Shown in pieces: positions 27,530-36,104 of a DNA stretch of 64,000 nucleotides. Under the pieces are notes generated by a model, which saw only the letters and a program-made list of their open reading frames with translations, had not been told where the DNA came from and searched no databases. Position numbers and translations under genes: made by a program. The DNA comes from Promethearchaeota archaeon (GTDB lineage Archaea > Asgardarchaeota > Lokiarchaeia > Sigyniarchaeales > SOKP01): the NCBI GenBank assembly GCA_018238625.1, contig JABCSY010000006.1:1-64000 (forward strand). Reading direction: 5' to 3'. Position 1 is the stretch's first letter. The number at the start of each line of letters is the position of its first letter.

Positions 27530-28831
27530 ATGGGATTTAGAGATTATATAAATAAAATTGATGAGAAAGGTCTCCTTCAAAAGGTAGATATCGAAACTTC
27601 GAAGAATTTAGAGATTTCTGGAATTTTAAAAGAGAAAGAACCAACTTCCTTAATGTTTAATAATGTTAAAGAATCTGAATTCAGGTTGGTTGGTAATATG
27701 TTCTGTACTAAGAATGTGATTGCTTCGTATTTCAATGTAACTCCCACAGACATCATACCAATGCTTTCAAAAGCAATTACTGAATGTTCAGAACCCGAAA
27801 TCGTACCAAATGCTCCTTGTCAAGAAGTTATAGCATCAAGCGTAGATTTAGATAAATTACCAATTTTATTTCATTGCGAAAAGGACGGCGGGAATTACAT
27901 AAGTTCTGCTGTCGTAATCACAAGAGACCCAGATTACGGACAAAACATGGATTTTCATCGGGCTATGCAATTTTCCAAAAACAAATTTTCTACTCGAATA
28001 GTTAGAGGTCGACATTTTCATACATTTTTAGAAAAAAATAGCGAATTAGATGTTGCTTTTTGCATAGGTAATACTCCTAACATTCTAATTGCCGGAGCTA
28101 CGTCTGTGGATATTGGGGTTGACGAATTACATATTGCAAATGCATTAGAACCAATAAAAGTTGTTAAAGCAAATACAGTTGATCTTTTAATCCCTGCAGA
28201 TGCAGAATTTGTATTAGAAGGGCGTGTCTATTTAGAAGAAAAACACGCTGAAGGCCCTTTTCTCGACTTAACAGAAACTTATGATATTATAAGAGAAGAA
28301 CCCGTTTTTGAAGTTAAAAAAATAACTCATAGAAAGGACGCGATCTGGCAAGCGTTATTACCCGGTGCGCTTGAACATAAAATATTGATGGGTATGCCAA
28401 GAGAACCAACTATTTTCAATAAAGTGAACGAATCTGGTGTTAAATGCCTAGATGTTAATATAAATCCTGGAGGATGTTCGTGGCTACATGCAATTGTGCA
28501 AATTGATAAAAAATCAGAAGATGATGGCAAAAAAGCTATTGAAGGTGCATTTATTGGACATAGTAGTTGCAAACACATATTTATTGTGGATAAAGATATT
28601 GATATTTACGACCCGTTATCTGTGGAATGGGCGATGGCAACTCGCTTTCAAGGCGATGTTAATATGAAAATTAAAGATAAGGAACCTGGAAGTAGTTTAG
28701 ATCCTAGCGCAGAACCAGGAACGAAAATGACAACTAAAATGGGATTTGATTTAACGAAACCCTTAGTGACTAAAGGAAAGAGCTTTGATAGAGCTAGTTT
28801 CCCAAAAGTAGATTTGAACAAATATTTTTAA
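27530..28831 (+). CDS. UbiD-like decarboxylase (anhydromevalonate phosphate decarboxylase)
   Basis: This is a UbiD-family prenyl-FMN enzyme. The central signature is present: GPFLDLTETYDI followed by FEVKKITHRKDAIWQALLPG. Between HMG-CoA reductase and phosphomevalonate dehydratase its role is almost certainly decarboxylation of trans-anhydromevalonate 5-phosphate to isopentenyl phosphate, the step that defines the archaeal pathway. The cofactor would be made by UbiX, encoded at 33309-33863. A first ATG lies at 27521, but GAGATGAT five bases before the ATG at 27530 favours the latter. Confidence 0.9.
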   Translation: MGFRDYINKIDEKGLLQKVDIETSKNLEISGILKEKEPTSLMFNNVKESEFRLVGNMFCTKNVIASYFNVTPTDIIPMLSKAITECSEPEIVPNAPCQEVIASSVDLDKLPILFHCEKDGGNYISSAVVITRDPDYGQNMDFHRAMQFSKNKFSTRIVRGRHFHTFLEKNSELDVAFCIGNTPNILIAGATSVDIGVDELHIANALEPIKVVKANTVDLLIPADAEFVLEGRVYLEEKHAEGPFLDLTETYDIIREEPVFEVKKITHRKDAIWQALLPGALEHKILMGMPREPTIFNKVNESGVKCLDVNINPGGCSWLHAIVQIDKKSEDDGKKAIEGAFIGHSSCKHIFIVDKDIDIYDPLSVEWAMATRFQGDVNMKIKDKEPGSSLDPSAEPGTKMTTKMGFDLTKPLVTKGKSFDRASFPKVDLNKYF

Positions 28832-28850
28832 TACAAAGCATTTGAGGATT

Positions 28851-30044
28851 ATGAGACTAGAACAAATAGAAAAAGATATGCTTGACGGAAAGCATGGAAA
28901 GTCCGCCCAGAAATCCATGGAAATATTAACCACTTTAGGCGAAATATTTGGTGCTGAATGTATGGTTGATGTTTATGGGGTTCAAATAGCAGGAGTTTCC
29001 TACGCTAATCTTGGAGAAGCGGGGTTGGAATTCTTGAACGAAATGGCAGAGGATGGAAAGGTCAGGGTTTTAACTACTTTAAATCCCGCTGGAATGGATC
29101 GCGAAAATTGGCGAGCGTTAGGGATAGACGAAGAATTTTTTAAAAATCAGAATCGAGCTATAGATGCTTTTGCAAAAATGGGAATAATTACGACGTGTTC
29201 TTGTACACCTTATTTAATTGGAAACGCACCCCATTATGGACAGCACATTGCTTGGGCCGAAAGTAGCGCTGTTTGTTATTCCAACTCTGTTATTGGAGCT
29301 CGAACGAATCGAGAGGGAGGACCAAGCGCTCTAGCAGCGGCTATAACCGGTAAGACGCCTAAATACGGCTATCATTTGGAAAAGAATCGTCATGGCCAAG
29401 TCTTGTTTAAGATAAACGCTTCAGTCAAGGGTACTGATGAGTTTGGCGTGTTGGGAAAATTTATTGGCGATAAACTAGTTGAAAATGGAAAAAAAATCCC
29501 TTATATTGCGGGAATTCCTTCTGCTACCGTTGAAGAACTTAAGTCCTTTTGCGCTTCAGTCGCTACCTATGGTGGAACGGCATTATTCCACATGGAAGGA
29601 ATTACTCCTGAGTACAATAAGTACGCTAAACCAAGTGAAATTGTCATCGAAATCAATCAGGACGATTTAGATAAAACTCGTGCTGAGCTTATTGACGACG
29701 ATCTTGAGATAGATTTTGTAAGTCTAGGTTGTCCTCACGCTTCAATTCACGAAATAGCGGAAATTGCGAAATTGTTAGAGGGAAAAAATGTAAAGAAAGA
29801 ATTTTGGATTACTACGGCACGACCTACAAAAAGGATCGCAGACGAAGCCGGTTATTCTAAAATTATTGAAGAAGCTGGAGCAAAATTTGCGGCAGACACC
29901 TGTTGCGTCGTAGCTCCAATTAAAGGTCGCTTCAAGGGAATTATGGTCGATTCAGCAAAGGCGTGTTATTACGGCCGCGCAAAAAATAAATTTAAAGTAA
30001 AAATTGGTTCAATAGAACAATGCGTTGAGGAGGCGATTAAATGA
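28851..30044 (+). CDS. Phosphomevalonate dehydratase large subunit (aconitase X)
   Basis: This is the large chain of the aconitase-X type enzyme that removes water from mevalonate 5-phosphate to give trans-anhydromevalonate 5-phosphate. The sequence begins with the family's LEQIEKDMLDGKHG. It has Cys-bearing loops expected to hold the iron-sulfur centre: ITTCSCTPYL, SLGCPHAS and ADTCCVVAPI. The ATG at 28851 follows GAGGA by four bases, so I preferred it to the TTG at 28842. It lies 19 bases after the decarboxylase and overlaps the small subunit by four bases (ATGA), so the two chains are translated together. Confidence 0.92.
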   Translation: MRLEQIEKDMLDGKHGKSAQKSMEILTTLGEIFGAECMVDVYGVQIAGVSYANLGEAGLEFLNEMAEDGKVRVLTTLNPAGMDRENWRALGIDEEFFKNQNRAIDAFAKMGIITTCSCTPYLIGNAPHYGQHIAWAESSAVCYSNSVIGARTNREGGPSALAAAITGKTPKYGYHLEKNRHGQVLFKINASVKGTDEFGVLGKFIGDKLVENGKKIPYIAGIPSATVEELKSFCASVATYGGTALFHMEGITPEYNKYAKPSEIVIEINQDDLDKTRAELIDDDLEIDFVSLGCPHASIHEIAEIAKLLEGKNVKKEFWITTARPTKRIADEAGYSKIIEEAGAKFAADTCCVVAPIKGRFKGIMVDSAKACYYGRAKNKFKVKIGSIEQCVEEAIK

Positions 30045-30430
30045 AGCTAGAAGGACGGAAAATTTATAAAGGAATTGCGAAAGCAGAAGCGATAGTAACT
30101 AAAGATGGGATCTCATTTTATGGTGGCGTAGATCCTGACACCGGTATAGTTGTTGAGGTTGGGCACGATCTTGAAGGACAATCAATAACCGGAAAAGTGC
30201 TAGTCTTTCCTACTGGTAAAGGCTCGACTGTAGGGTCGTACACGATGTATAGGATGAAAAAGAACAACAAGGCTCCAGCAGCAATCGTAAACGAAGAGAT
30301 CGATACTATAATAGCAGTGGGTTGTATAATTAGTGAAATTCCATGCGTAGATAAAATTGATATTAAAAATATTAAGACTGGGCAAAAATTAATTGTAAAT
30401 GGTTCAGAAGGTACTGTGGAGGTGAAATAA
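30041..30430 (+). CDS. Phosphomevalonate dehydratase small subunit (DUF126)
   Basis: A 129-residue swivelling-domain chain with the family block FPTGKGSTVGSYTMYRM followed by NKAPAAIVNEEID. It forms the active enzyme with the large subunit. Its last codons contain the ribosome site (GGAGGTGA) of the next gene, mevalonate kinase, whose coding sequence begins immediately after this stop codon. Confidence 0.92.
   Translation: MKLEGRKIYKGIAKAEAIVTKDGISFYGGVDPDTGIVVEVGHDLEGQSITGKVLVFPTGKGSTVGSYTMYRMKKNNKAPAAIVNEEIDTIIAVGCIISEIPCVDKIDIKNIKTGQKLIVNGSEGTVEVK
30418..30425 (+). promoter_or_regulatory. Shine-Dalgarno site that fixes the mevalonate kinase start
   Basis: GGAGGTGA is a near-perfect archaeal ribosome site. 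The codon five bases downstream, in frame with the mevalonate kinase N-terminus, is ACG (30431). No ATG, GTG or TTG exists in that frame before the conserved motif. Confidence 0.6.
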
Positions 30431-31397
30431 ACGGGAACTGGAAAAGGATACGGTAAGACCATTCTCTTTGGCGAAATTTACTTCTCATTTCGGTAGTAGA
30501 CGCAATCATTTTGTAGTTTATGGTCTTCCCGCTATTGCTTCGGCTTTAGGTACCTATACAACCGCAGATGTTAAAGTTGTTGAAGGGCAAAATTGGACTG
30601 TTGACGATCAGAGACCCGCTACACCGGGTTATAAAAAAAAGAAATACGATGAAGCTATGCAATCAATTAGAAATGTATTGGAACTTTTAAAAATAGATAC
30701 AGATAGTCAAAAACTTGAAATAACTTTTACCGGAGATTTATTTGCTGCGAGTGGAGTTGGAGCTTCTGCTGCTCAATGCACATCTCTTACTCGTGCACTC
30801 AACGATTGCTTTAATCTAAAATTAGACGATGAAAAGATAAACGAGGCTGCGTACGAAGGAGAAAAAGCTTATCACGGAACCCCTTCTGGTATTGACAACA
30901 CGGCTTCGACTTACGGTGGTTTGATTTGGTTTGTGAAAAATTTAAGTGGTGGAAAAAATACGATGGACTTCCTTCAATCGCCAAAAAAGATGCCCTTAGT
31001 AATCGCAAATTCAGGAATAACGGCTTCAACAACGGAAGTAGTTGCTGATGTTCGACGTTTAAAGGAAGCTAATTCAGAAGAATTTGAGAAGATACTAAAC
31101 GAATATAAGACTCTATCAGAAAAAGCAAAAAAAGCCTTGCTTGAAGGTGATATTGCCATTATAGGTAAATTAATGAATCAAAACCACGAATTACTTCAAA
31201 AAATCTCAGTTTCAGGAGAAATAAACGATAAATTAGTGGAGATAGCACTAAAAAATGGAGCGGTTGGAGCTAAAATGACGGGAACTGGTCGGGGAGGTTT
31301 AGTAATCGCTTTAGCAGAAAATGAAGAAATGCAAGAATTTATCGCCAAGGCTATCGAAAAAGAAGGCTATGCCGCCTGGAGAACAATGATAGGATGA
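30431..31397 (+). CDS. mvk: Mevalonate kinase, interrupted by a 31-nt intron-like insertion
   Basis: This GHMP kinase phosphorylates mevalonate at O5. Exon 1 (30431-30475) encodes GTGKGYGKTILFGE and exon 2 (30507-31397) starts HFVVYGLPAIASAL. Joined, they give the family's GKTILFGEHFVVYG block with the active-site Lys (Lys9). The GHMP ATP loop SGVGASAAQCTSL and the C-terminal GAKMTGTGRGG are intact. In the DNA the two exons are in different frames. Exon 1 read on without splicing stops seven codons later; a TTG ORF from 30468 lacks the conserved Lys and Gly-Glu. The spliced protein has 311 residues, normal for the family. The first codon is ACG behind a strong ribosome site. A pseudogene is unlikely because everything downstream is conserved. 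Confidence 0.85.
30476..30506 (+). other. Putative 31-nt archaeal (bulge-helix-bulge type) intron in mevalonate kinase
   Basis: The insertion sits between the codons for Glu and His of ILFGE|HFVVYG. Its ends can be placed in only one way if the protein motif is restored. The RNA can fold as follows: exon GGCG (30470-30473) faces CGCA (30501-30504) with three pairs and one G-A mismatch. A 3-nt bulge AA|A follows (30474-30476). The inner stem is TTTACT (30477-30482) with AGTAGA (30495-30500), including one G-U pair. The second bulge is AT|C (30505-30507). The two cuts fall after the second base of each bulge, as the archaeal splicing endonuclease requires. The outer exon helix is weak. Confidence 0.75.
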
Positions 31398-31410
31398 GTG
31401 TTAATTAAAA

Positions 31411-33315
31411 TTGAAAAGTAGTAATGAAATATTTCTGTTAAAATTGGGTGGAAGTTTATTAACGGATAAAAATATTCCTTTTTCTATCCGAACAGAAGTT
31501 GTAAATAGCGCAATTCAACAAATTATAGATGCTAATAAAAAATTGATCTTAATCCATGGAGGAGGTTCCTTTGGACATCCGATCGCTAAAAAATATGGTA
31601 TTTCTCAAGGAATCGATATTTCTATTAAAAATCAGATATTTGGGCTAACTAAAACGCACGAAGCGATGATTAAATTCAATTCGCAAATAATTGAAGGATT
31701 TTTGGAAAAAAAATATCCAGCTCTTTCCATTCAACCTTCTAGTATTTTTATCAAACATTTAAACGAGATTTCTTTTGAATCTATCGAGCCAATTGAAACT
31801 TCGCTTGATCTTGGAGTTCTACCCGTTTTATATGGAGACATTATTCTTAATAAAGAAGGCAATTTTTCAATAATTTCTGGAGATCGCATAATTTTGGAAT
31901 TGTGTAAAAAATTGAATAAGTATAGCATTTCTAAAGTTATTTTTGCTATTGAAAAAGATGGAATTTTTGTTGAAAGTATTGAAAATGATAAAAAAATCAT
32001 AAAATTAGCCTCAGAAATTAGTCTTGATGAGTTAGATAAAATTAAATTAGCCAATTTAGGAAATAAGATTGATGTTACGGGAAGTATTAGAGGAAAAATA
32101 CAGGCTATTAAAGAAATTTGTAGATTAAATATTCCGGTTCAAGTTATAAACGGTCTGACGGATGGTAATATTTTAAAGGCCTTAAGCAGTCAAAAATTAA
32201 AATGTACGAGCATTAGTGGAATTCACGACGAAAAAAGGTTATCAGAGATTTACATGAGAAAGATAGAACATCTCAAGATACCAATCACATCTAATGTCCA
32301 ACACATAAAAAATTATTTTGACGATATAAAATTAATTCATCATTCGCTTCCGGAAGTAGAACTAAATGATATTGACATCTCAACAATGTTTTTTAATAAA
32401 AAAATTTCTGCTCCAATTTGTATTTCCGCTATAACCGGTGGCCATCCAATCTCTAAAGCAATAAACAGAATTTTAGCTAAAGCCGCAGAAGAAGAAAACA
32501 TCATAATGAGCGTAGGAAGCCAACGCATAGGCTTGGAAGATCTCTCTACCATTGAGTCTTTTGAGGTTGTTCGCGAAGTTGCGCCTAACATTCCGATAAT
32601 TGGAAACATAGGAATCGGCCAAATAAATTCTTCCACCTTTAAAAAAGAAGATTTTATCGAATGTATTGAAATGGTAAAAGCAGATGTAATGGCTATTCAT
32701 TTTAATGCTTTACACGAATTGGTCCAAAGCAACGGGAATATTTCCTACAAAAATTTCTTAGAAAAATTTCAAAAATTTCGAAAAGAAATTAACATTCCAA
32801 TCATCGCAAAAGAAGTGGGAACTGGCTTCAATAAGGACTTAGCCTTGAGTCTTGATTCGCTAGGATTCGATGGATTTGATGTCGGAGGCACTGGAGGTAC
32901 AAGTTTTGCTGCAATTGAATCTCACCGCGATAATTTTAGTTTTGAAAAATATACGAGAAGACTCGCAGATTCTTTTAGAGAATGGGGTATCCCCACACCT
33001 CTAACCATTCTTTATGTAAGAGAAGTTACTAAAAAATTGATTATAGCCACTGGTGGACTAAGGAATGGAATAGATATTGCTAAAAGCATCGCATTAGGTG
33101 CTGATATCGGAGGATTTGCTTATAAATTTCTATTATCCGCTTGGAAAGATTACAACAACAACACTTTTAATCATACAATTAAAGAAATTAAAACATTGAA
33201 AGACGAGTTGCGTTCTTCCTTATGGTTAACGAACGTAACAAACTTAAAAAAACTTAAGGGCAATAAGGACAAGCGAGTTCTGCTTGGAGAACTCTATCAA
33301 TGGGTAAATCAATAG
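31411..33315 (+). CDS. Fusion of isopentenyl phosphate kinase and type 2 IPP isomerase
   Basis: One 634-residue chain carries two consecutive enzymes. Residues 1 to about 255 are isopentenyl phosphate kinase: LLKLGGSLLTDK with Lys11, LIHGGGSFGHP with catalytic His56, ISGDRI, and DVTGSIRGKI near the end. About 270-634 are the FMN-dependent type 2 isomerase: ICISAITGGHP, MSVGSQRIGL, GNIGIGQ, EVGTGF, DGFDVGGTGGTSFA and ATGGLRNGIDIAK. The product would turn isopentenyl phosphate into IPP and then DMAPP. No stop or frameshift separates the halves. The start is a TTG 13 bases after the mevalonate kinase stop. The 3' end overlaps the convergent ubiX gene by seven bases. Confidence 0.93.
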   Translation: MKSSNEIFLLKLGGSLLTDKNIPFSIRTEVVNSAIQQIIDANKKLILIHGGGSFGHPIAKKYGISQGIDISIKNQIFGLTKTHEAMIKFNSQIIEGFLEKKYPALSIQPSSIFIKHLNEISFESIEPIETSLDLGVLPVLYGDIILNKEGNFSIISGDRIILELCKKLNKYSISKVIFAIEKDGIFVESIENDKKIIKLASEISLDELDKIKLANLGNKIDVTGSIRGKIQAIKEICRLNIPVQVINGLTDGNILKALSSQKLKCTSISGIHDEKRLSEIYMRKIEHLKIPITSNVQHIKNYFDDIKLIHHSLPEVELNDIDISTMFFNKKISAPICISAITGGHPISKAINRILAKAAEEENIIMSVGSQRIGLEDLSTIESFEVVREVAPNIPIIGNIGIGQINSSTFKKEDFIECIEMVKADVMAIHFNALHELVQSNGNISYKNFLEKFQKFRKEINIPIIAKEVGTGFNKDLALSLDSLGFDGFDVGGTGGTSFAAIESHRDNFSFEKYTRRLADSFREWGIPTPLTILYVREVTKKLIIATGGLRNGIDIAKSIALGADIGGFAYKFLLSAWKDYNNNTFNHTIKEIKTLKDELRSSLWLTNVTNLKKLKGNKDKRVLLGELYQWVNQ

Positions 33316-33863
33316 CCCCCCCATCTCTTTATCCCGCTTTCAATACCTATTTGATCAAGTATTCTTCCTACGAAATAATTATTTAGTTCATTGATATTTT
33401 TAGGTTTAATATAATAAGAAGGAATTGGTGGCGCGATTATAACTCCAATTCTTGCTAATTTAAGCATATTTTCAAGGTGTATCGCGCTAAAAGGAGTTTC
33501 TCGAACTACTAATACGAGTTTTCTTCGTTCTTTAATTGTTACATCTGCGGCTCTGGTTATTAAGTTATCTGCATAACCGTTAGCAATAGAAGCCAAAGTT
33601 TTCATCGAGCACGGAATAATTACCATAGCATCAATTTTATAAGAACCACTGGCGGGGTTTGCCGTTAAATCATTAACATCGTAATGTTTTGTTGATAAAT
33701 CAATAATATCATTTAGCTTGAAATCAGTTTCAATGTCAATGATTTTCTCAGCTACTCTTGATATTATTAATTCAGTTACAACTTCTTTTTTCTTCAGTTG
33801 TTGTAGCAAGATAATCGCTAGGTTAGCCCCACTAGCGCCCGTGATAGCAACTAACAAAACCAA
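33309..33863 (-). CDS. ubiX: UbiX-family flavin prenyltransferase
   Basis: The enzyme joins a dimethylallyl unit to FMN to make prenyl-FMN, the cofactor of UbiD enzymes. The family blocks ITGASGANLA, IIPCSMKTLASIANGYADNLITRAADV, RKLVLVVRETPFS and the GVIIAPPIPSYY region are all present. Its 184 residues are normal. The location next to the UbiD-like decarboxylase operon makes that enzyme its natural client, and the dimethylallyl substrate comes from the same pathway. The start is TTG, seven bases after GGTGA. Confidence 0.93.
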   Translation of the reverse strand: MVLLVAITGASGANLAIILLQQLKKKEVVTELIISRVAEKIIDIETDFKLNDIIDLSTKHYDVNDLTANPASGSYKIDAMVIIPCSMKTLASIANGYADNLITRAADVTIKERRKLVLVVRETPFSAIHLENMLKLARIGVIIAPPIPSYYIKPKNINELNNYFVGRILDQIGIESGIKRWGGY

Positions 33864-34092
33864 TATTTTTCACCACTAGAGTTTAAGGTATTTTAATTAT
33901 TAATTATTCTTTAATTATTTATAGTTCTTATCTATTTTCTCTAAATTATGATAAAAAAAAAATATTGAAAAAGTTAGTGGAATTAATGAAAAGTTAAATT
34001 GGGATGGTTCATTTAATTACTAAGATGTTAATTACTTTAGTTATAATTCATCTTATTTAGGTTATTATACATCAACTTAACACAAATATTTT

Positions 34093-34098
34093 GAGGAG
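34093..34098 (+). promoter_or_regulatory. Shine-Dalgarno site of the TBP gene
   Basis: GAGGAG is the only good ribosome site before TBP. In the TBP frame the codons at the right distance are ATT (34103) and ATT (34106). The first standard start codon, TTG, is 50 bases downstream of the site. Confidence 0.55.
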
Positions 34099-34105
34099 AT
34101 AAATT

Positions 34106-34729
34106 ATTAGCCAAGAAAACCTTGATGATAAGCTTATAATTCGGGATTTGGTGGAACACCATCGCGAGGATGACCTTAGATGTTCTTATAAAGTTGTAAA
34201 TATTGTAGCTACAGTTATTACCGAAATTGATGCTTCGATTGATTTAAACCAAATAATTCAAGAACTCTCCAACGTGGAATATCATCCTGATCGTTTTCCA
34301 GGCCTAATTATGAGAATTGAAAATCCACATGCTACTTTATTAATTTTTTCTTCGGGTAAAATGGTAATTACTGGTCTTAAAAAAACCGTAGATGCTAACT
34401 TGGCAGCTCAACAAGCAGTTGAAAAGTTGCAGAACATCGGATTTAATATAAAAAACCCAAAAGTTACCATTCAAAATTTTGTAGCAACTAGTAGTCTGAA
34501 TATTAATGTTGATTTAAACATGTTAACTATTATGATGGACAATGTTATGTACGAACCTGAAGTATTTCCAGCAGCAATTTACAAAATGCCAGTTCCAAAG
34601 GTAGTTTTCTTAATTTTTTCGTCTGGCAAAATAGTATGTTTAGGTGCTAAAGTAAAGGAAACAATTGATGAAGCTATACCGATACTAATTAAACAACTTA
34701 GTGAATCTGAGGTTACAGATTTATTTTAA
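34106..34729 (+). CDS. tbp: TATA-box-binding protein
   Basis: The general transcription factor TBP binds TATA boxes in archaeal promoters. The saddle made of two repeats is plain. The first repeat has VNIVATVITEIDASIDLN, NVEYHPDRFPGLI and LLIFSSGKMVITGLK; the second has VATSSLNINVDLNM, VMYEPEVFPAAIYKMP and FLIFSSGKIVCLGAK. The length and ending are normal. I placed the start at an ATT seven bases after GAGGAG, giving the N-terminus SQENLDDKLIIRDL. A TTG at 34148 is the conservative alternative and would still contain the whole core. Confidence 0.93.
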   Translation: MSQENLDDKLIIRDLVEHHREDDLRCSYKVVNIVATVITEIDASIDLNQIIQELSNVEYHPDRFPGLIMRIENPHATLLIFSSGKMVITGLKKTVDANLAAQQAVEKLQNIGFNIKNPKVTIQNFVATSSLNINVDLNMLTIMMDNVMYEPEVFPAAIYKMPVPKVVFLIFSSGKIVCLGAKVKETIDEAIPILIKQLSESEVTDLF

Positions 34730-34753
34730 AAGTATTTTAAAACAATAGAGCTA

Positions 34754-36016
34754 TTACAAAAAGGAAATCATATCTTTTATTGCTCGGCTCACTAAATAAA
34801 GTTGTATATTTCTAGCCCCACCAATAATCTCTTGCACTTTTGCAACCTCTAAAGCTTTATCGATTCGTAGGTTATCTGTGAAAGCAATTCCTCCGCATAA
34901 TTGCTGAGTCTCATACGAAATTTTGTGAGCTAAGTTCGAGGCAAGGAATTTCGCTCCTGAGCTAAACGATGCGTTGTACTTTATGTATTTTTTCTCTTCA
35001 AAATGTTGGCGTTCTATAGTCTTATCGTATTCTGTTGCGCTTGTGAAACCTAACTCCGTAGCGGCCATTAACTCCGTAATTAGCTGAGTAATGGGGAAAG
35101 AAACACCTTGAAAGTCGTATATCGGGCGATTAAATTGAGATCTTATGTTTGTATATATAAGAGCCGTAATTGCAGTAAGCCAAGCGATACCAAGGCTAGA
35201 ACCTATAATAGCGCACCTTTCAGCAACTAACCCAGAAAAAAGGTTCTTATATCCTTGACCTTTAGCCCCAAGAACATTTTCTTTGGGAATTTTAACTGAA
35301 TTAAAAATTGTTTGTCCAATTTCTACCCGGGGAACGGATTGAATGCCAAGCCTGTTAGTTTCTAAACCTTCAAAACCTCGCTCAACAATTACTTGGTACA
35401 TTGTGCCTCGAGGATTTGATGTGTCTGATACGCCATAAACTATGAAATAGTCCGCGTTAGGTCCATTTGTCGTGTATAATTTTTCCCCATCCATAATTAG
35501 ATAATCTCCCTTTTCCTGAATTTTAGTTTTCATATTAACCGCATCAGACCCTTGGTACTTTTCCGTTATACATATACAACCAATCTTTTCACCCGTTACG
35601 ATTTGATGTAAAACCTCAGTGATACGCTCGCTTTTACCAAATTGGAATAAAGGATTTGCAAATATTACGCCAGTTACTACTCTTGCCAAGTCTAGTTCAG
35701 GATCGACGATCGAGGTTGCCATAGCTAATAACATCTCATATCGCATATTACACCTATTACAATCACCAAAATTATTTAATCTTTGAATGTAATTTTTTTT
35801 CCCAAGAATAGGAAAAAGCTCATACACCTCTGTGTTGAGGTCTATATTAGGTTCAATATGTTTAAGCAGAAAAAGTTCTAATTCTTCTAAAAAAGCTCTC
35901 TCTTCTTCGGTAATGAGGGGCATAATAAAATTATTAAAAATTTTATAGATATTTTTAGTTGTTAATTTTTCCTTTACTTCTTCGTCTAAAATATCTACTC
36001 CAGTTATTTTTTTCAT
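34754..36016 (-). CDS. Acyl-CoA dehydrogenase-family flavoprotein
   Basis: A 420-residue member of the acyl-CoA dehydrogenase family. ICITEKYQGSDAVNMKT matches the FAD-binding mid-domain, YLIMDGEKLYTTNGPNAD follows it, and KENVLGAKGQGYKNLFSGL precedes the C-terminal helical domain. Near the end, QLCGGIAFTDNLRIDKAL and VQEIIGG hold the position of the catalytic Glu. Substrate unknown. The first 90 residues are longer and less conserved than in typical family members and include CNRCN. No electron-transfer flavoprotein gene is nearby. Confidence 0.85.
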   Translation of the reverse strand: MKKITGVDILDEEVKEKLTTKNIYKIFNNFIMPLITEEERAFLEELELFLLKHIEPNIDLNTEVYELFPILGKKNYIQRLNNFGDCNRCNMRYEMLLAMATSIVDPELDLARVVTGVIFANPLFQFGKSERITEVLHQIVTGEKIGCICITEKYQGSDAVNMKTKIQEKGDYLIMDGEKLYTTNGPNADYFIVYGVSDTSNPRGTMYQVIVERGFEGLETNRLGIQSVPRVEIGQTIFNSVKIPKENVLGAKGQGYKNLFSGLVAERCAIIGSSLGIAWLTAITALIYTNIRSQFNRPIYDFQGVSFPITQLITELMAATELGFTSATEYDKTIERQHFEEKKYIKYNASFSSGAKFLASNLAHKISYETQQLCGGIAFTDNLRIDKALEVAKVQEIIGGARNIQLYLVSRAIKDMISFL

Positions 36017-36104
36017 TCTAAGCTCTATTCCTTATTATTTCATCTTTTTTATTTACTTTTTCAGTTTATTAAGTAAAATGAAGGATAAAATCCTTACTCT
36101 CTCT

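Noticed and set aside
30468-31397. Mevalonate kinase starting at the TTG at 30468
   Set aside because: This start gives a protein lacking the conserved Lys and Gly-Glu of GKTILFGEH, which are encoded just upstream in another frame behind a strong ribosome site. The intron model explains both.
30431-31397. Mevalonate kinase as a pseudogene
   Set aside because: All motifs after the insertion are intact, the operon is conserved, and an unrelated gene shows an insertion of the same design, so decay or random error is a poor explanation.
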